From NCBI GenBank assembly GCA_037903475.1, contig JBAJFG010000484.1, forward strand, positions 1,116,001-1,180,000: a DNA stretch of 64,000 nucleotides, written 5' to 3'. Origin of the DNA: Ancylostoma caninum. Lineage: Eukaryota; Nematoda; Chromadorea; Rhabditida; Ancylostomatidae. Within the stretch, counting starts at the first letter, position 1. Every line of letters starts with the position of its first letter. A program made the position numbers and the translations under genes. Below, in pieces: positions 61,340-64,000 of this stretch. The notes beneath the pieces were generated by a model. The model ran no database searches. It saw only the letters and a list, made by a program, of their open reading frames with translations, and was not told the origin of the DNA.

Positions 61340-63469
61340 ACCGGTCTGATGGTTGACACTCTTTGATGGAATGTTGAGGGTTCTTTCTGTAAAGATGCGG
61401 AGGTTCATTGAATTTTCAGCAAATGTGAAGCAACGAGTGGCTACACTGTCTAGGTAGGAATTTTTGGGCCAGCTGTACCTTCAAGGATATTGGACGGACC
61501 TGTTGCCACTCTTGCCGGCTGAGAGCTTTTTTTGAAAATTGTAATCCACTCATAATATTGGTAAGAGGGATGCGAAAATAGTGAATTTAGCTGCCCAATC
61601 GGCTCACTATTGGTCTTGAACACTCAGGTGGTACCTACTTTCTTTATGCGAGCTCTGGTATTACTTGTAACGGATTCAAGCACACAACAGCAGGGTGTCA
61701 GTGCCCAAGGTACAATCGGGTTTCTGGGCCCGTTTCAGGCCCTGAGGCCAACCCTCGGCCGACAGCGAAAATAGACTCAAGCCCTCACGCGCGAGTACTG
61801 AGCGCCAGTTGTTGTGCATGTGCATAGCAGATGGATACCCACTTTGTTGTTGTCCTAAAGTAGTCGAAACTACAACAGCTTTATTAATAGGGAGTTTGCT
61901 TCAATAAGTGGCAACGCAGCTGACGGGTGGTGTATGGTGGTGGTTCTACGTCGGCTATGATGGGCGACGGCGGCGGTAGACGACGAAGATCTGTCCGGTG
62001 GTCGAAGGCACTCCTTTCAAACCATCAGAAACGCGCGCATGCATCAAACTGTTACCCTTCGCATCGATCAACCCATGAACATATTGAACCATCTTGTGAT
62101 CGGCAATCACAGCGCTCACCTTCTTGACCGTGCCGCATGGGGGGTGCGGCGCGGCAGAACGAGTGGACGGGATTCTGTGGTGCAAAAATGATTTACCGGC
62201 ACTGGAGGGCGCCAAGTTCCTCGCAAGGCTACGTGAGAAGCGCGGTTGACGTATGCGCCAGACGATCCTAGCTCGTATTTTTCAACAGTTATCAAACTGA
62301 TCCGTTTTATAAGTCATGGTGGCTAATATGGGGAATCATAGATTCACTTATTTCTTATTTTTCAGGGAAAGCGGCATTTCATTCTCAGTTTTTTTCTAAA
62401 CCTTATTGAAGCGCAGTTTTTTCCAGGCATTAGATCTTCTTGACACTATCCGTGAAAAGTTCGCTCTTAAGTGCAGGGCGCGCCTTTTGACGAATTTTGT
62501 CTCCGTATGTCTTATGGAGTTTCACGCCTTGCTCAGTCAGGAACAGGACATGGCTCACCCACAGTTCATAGCCAACGAGGTGTGTTGGCTAACAAAATCT
62601 GTTTACTACATTTTCAAAATATTTTCTTAATGTTCAGGTCACACTCCAGTATGAAAAAATAATAGACACATTAGAAACCGAAAGGTCTGTTTCTCCTTTT
62701 GAAGAGGCTGTATACATCAAGTGCCTTATTGCTCTGGGATCAGCTTATATGTTTTTTGCTGAGCGCTCCGTCGATCATCCTCATAGAAGCGCTAAGGTTC
62801 CATACAGTTTCGTCTTTGTTTGTTGTTGCTTTTTACAAAAAAAATGTTTTAGGAGAAAGCTATGACGTATCTCAGAAACGCTCTAAGAGCAAACAAGGCC
62901 CTTCTGCTAAGAAATATTGAAGCCGATCAGAAGTGTTCGGTTTCCGTAGACATTCTTGCCATATTCGATAGCATTATTGGCCTGAAAAAATCGGCTCTTG
63001 AGCAACTCGAGGTGAGTTGATTCCCTACTGGTTAACAGGAGAGTTTTTAGATGAAATATGCAGTTTCAGCGTCGAGGTGCTACCAGGGAAGAGATGCGTA
63101 GCGCCGCAAAGGAGGCTTCTCACTATATCCTAAGTCTTTTTGATCACATGTTAGCAATGGTGTCGGACCCAGAGATCCCACTAAAACAGAGAAATTTCAC
63201 ATTTGAGATTTGCGTGCTGCATCAGCACCTCATGAATCTGCCCTACGGTACGGTACTTCAGTTCAGTAAGCCTTATTTTTGGCTGATGTCTTGGTTTCAC
63301 TTCGTAGTATTTAGTGAAGGATAACGTGAAGATACACGCTTGCCGTCAAGTCTTGACGTGGCTAAAGCAGATGGTTCCTATCGTCTTGACAGTCGAAGGT
63401 GGTAAAGCAATAGTGCGCTTGCGTGGAGTATGGAATCTGGTCGTGCAAGTGCTTTCAACAATGCTGAAG
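55541..63469 (+). CDS. Large, mostly helical protein of unknown function (18 exons seen, 716 codons, continues past the window)
   Basis: Exons: 55541-55741, 55804-55950, 56093-56212, 56260-56359, 56978-57127, 57207-57337, 59152-59218, 59700-59790, 60854-60883, 60955-61103, 61174-61250, 61395-61453, 62366-62387, 62427-62579, 62638-62796, 62853-63011, 63070-63247, 63315-63469; all phases agree and the last ends at a donor (AAG|GTGAGT). The N-terminus is basic then acidic/Pro-rich (MGRAKKNRK, EEAVEAPPAPA); the rest is amphipathic helix-rich with regularly placed Leu/Ala, as in HEAT- or TPR-type solenoids. The segment around MTYLRNALRANKALLLR (exon 16) is TPR-like. I do not recognise the family. 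The 30-nt exon at 60854 and the 22-nt exon at 62366 are the least certain. Introns hold a 1.7-kb retroelement and several MITEs. Exon 11 uses TTTCCAG ending at 61173, not the upstream AG, which would bring in a stop. Confidence 0.75.
56433..56600. mobile_element. GC-rich MITE, family 2 copy 1
   Basis: A 168-bp near-palindrome: GTACAGGGAG at the left and CTCCCTGTAC at the right. Inverted similarity continues for about 58 bp (GCCTGGAACGCCGCACAACC against GGTGGTGCGGCGCTCCAGGC). It lies in intron 4 of the large plus-strand gene. Confidence 0.85.
57366..59073 (-). mobile_element. 5'-truncated non-LTR retrotransposon (RTE-type) with decayed reverse transcriptase
   Basis: Minus-strand fragments in order cover the reverse transcriptase: PIWKRKGSP and DNYRPIRLLSH (about 58460-58600), QCGF (about 58415), the catalytic YADD (about 58045), then LYGSECWPATKKVERR, MLRWMAG and RLRWY further left, and a C-terminal DKR just before a purine-rich tail. 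Frameshifts and stops break the frame repeatedly, so it is dead. GTGTACTACAT occurs at 57355-57365 and 59074-59084 as the target-site duplication. The full element of this type would be near 3 kb, so the 5' endonuclease part is missing. It is inserted antisense in an intron of the large plus-strand gene. Removing it leaves an ordinary short intron. Confidence 0.85.
59387..59659. mobile_element. GC-rich MITE, family 1 copy 2
   Basis: Inverted termini of about 65 bp (left TACAATGAACATCGATGGCG, right ending CGACGCTCACTGTA). The core shares TTCCTAGGCGCTTTTCTTCC and GAAATAGCATAA with the copy at 52467-52730. It is more diverged between its own arms than copy 1. Confidence 0.8.
59950..60105. mobile_element. 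GC-rich MITE, family 2 copy 2 (diverged)
   Basis: The left end (GGGGGACGTCAATCACGATTGCA) and the right end (complement GGGGGAGAATCACAATTGCA) are imperfect inverted repeats. GCGGCGCTCCAGGCTG is shared with the copy at 56433-56600. Boundaries are approximate. It lies in the intron between exons 59700-59790 and 60854-60883. Confidence 0.6.
60562..60762. mobile_element. GC-rich MITE, third family
   Basis: About 80-bp inverted arms: ATGTACAGGAAACTCCAAAC at the left and the complement of GTTTGAAGTTTCCTATACAT at the right, both continuing to CGCGGCTCTCTTGGGC-like sequence. It has no coding capacity, but the palindrome produces overlapping ORFs of about 100 codons on both strands. Confidence 0.85.
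61292..61337. repeat. (GA)n microsatellite
   Basis: An uninterrupted GA tract of about 46 bases in a short intron (61251-61394) of the large gene. Confidence 0.95.
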
Positions 63470-63601
63470 GTGAGTCAGAAACGTAGGGAGATGCTGTAAA
63501 GTTGTGGAAAGTAGACCGATTTTGTGCATGTTTTAACAGCTGTCATTCTGGATGTACAGTCTGGTAGCCCAGGGTAGTGCTTCCGGGTGATCTTCATCTG
63601 C

Positions 63602-63860
63602 AACTGCGACCGCAGTGGTATCTGCGGCCGATCGGCTTTTCGATAAATTCTGGTCTGTTCAATTTTGATGTTTCGCTAATGTCTCCGATCGAACCAACCC
63701 ATCGGTCGAACGATATAACTGCGGTCGCACTTGCGGACAAAGTCCCCCGGAGGCACTCCGTGGGCTAACAGACCATAATTATACATTTTTTAAAAGGAGG
63801 ATTCGCATTCGTACGTATAGTCGGGTAGCTTACAGAGTACGTATGCGACTTTGTCCGCAA
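63602..63860. repeat. Two adjoining inverted-repeat pairs at the right edge
   Basis: TGCGACCGCAG at 63605-63615 pairs with CTGCGGTCGCA at 63719-63729. Immediately after, TTGCGGACAAAGTC at 63731-63744 pairs with GACTTTGTCCGCAA at 63847-63860. The arrangement suggests a foldback element or two abutting MITEs, in the intron after the last exon seen. Confidence 0.65.
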
Positions 63861-64000
63861 TTGCGGCTGCGGCGTCGTGCCAGCCGTGATCAGCTGGTTC
63901 ACTGTAATTCTTACACTCTTCTCTGTAAATCCTTATATACGCAATGTGATTTCTTCCATGTCGTTTTCATGTCATTCAGTGAGATTTCCTGCTAGACACC

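Noticed and set aside
61955..62215. 86-codon minus-strand ORF in a GC-richer intron.
   Set aside because: Low-complexity Arg/Ser/Pro translation in an intron of the large gene; no motif or splice support.

Overview
The window is eukaryotic nuclear DNA from a nematode, most likely a clade V strongylid (hookworm-like; the species is inference). The reasons are short GT-AG introns with TTTCAG-like acceptors, recognisable C. elegans-type proteins (UNC-8 degenerin, EGG-4/5-type pseudophosphatase, a nematode-specific trypsin family), a non-LTR reverse transcriptase of the kind common in hookworm genomes, and many small GC-rich palindromic transposons. I built six multi-exon gene models by hand from splice sites and reading phase. 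Five are complete and close exactly in frame: 514, 753, 786, 524 and 296 residues. The sixth runs off the right edge after 716 codons.

Layout. 0.3-5.6 kb, minus: a Ser-rich protein with a zinc ribbon resembling those of ISXO2/Merlin transposases. 4.0-14.5 kb, plus: a PTP-fold pseudophosphatase, probable EGG-4/EGG-5 orthologue. The 5' ends of these two genes are interleaved, each having exons inside an intron of the other. 15.9-26.7 kb, minus: a complete UNC-8-like DEG/ENaC subunit in 20 exons, tail-to-tail with the pseudophosphatase. 26.7-40.6 kb: about 14 kb with no gene I can support, only simple repeats, a hairpin and unassigned ORFs. 40.6-51.8 kb, minus: an FBXW5-like F-box/WD40 gene. Its 5.5-kb fourth intron carries a complete trypsin-like protease gene on the opposite strand, and its seventh intron carries a 1.2-kb TIR element with a tRNA-derived SINE nested in it. 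51.8-55.5 kb: intergenic, with a MITE and a second SINE copy. 55.5-64 kb, plus: a large, mostly helical protein I do not recognise, whose introns are packed with mobile elements.

The genes do not form an operon or an obvious pathway. EGG-4/5 proteins act at the oocyte-to-embryo transition, UNC-8 in motor neuron excitability, FBXW5 as a ubiquitin-ligase substrate receptor, and the protease probably as a secreted enzyme. The most notable points are the loss of the catalytic cysteine and the WPD loop in the pseudophosphatase, the interleaved divergent gene pair, the antisense nested protease, and a dimeric tRNA-derived SINE present in two copies. All coordinates and phase checks were done by eye without transcript data. 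Family lengths quoted are from memory.
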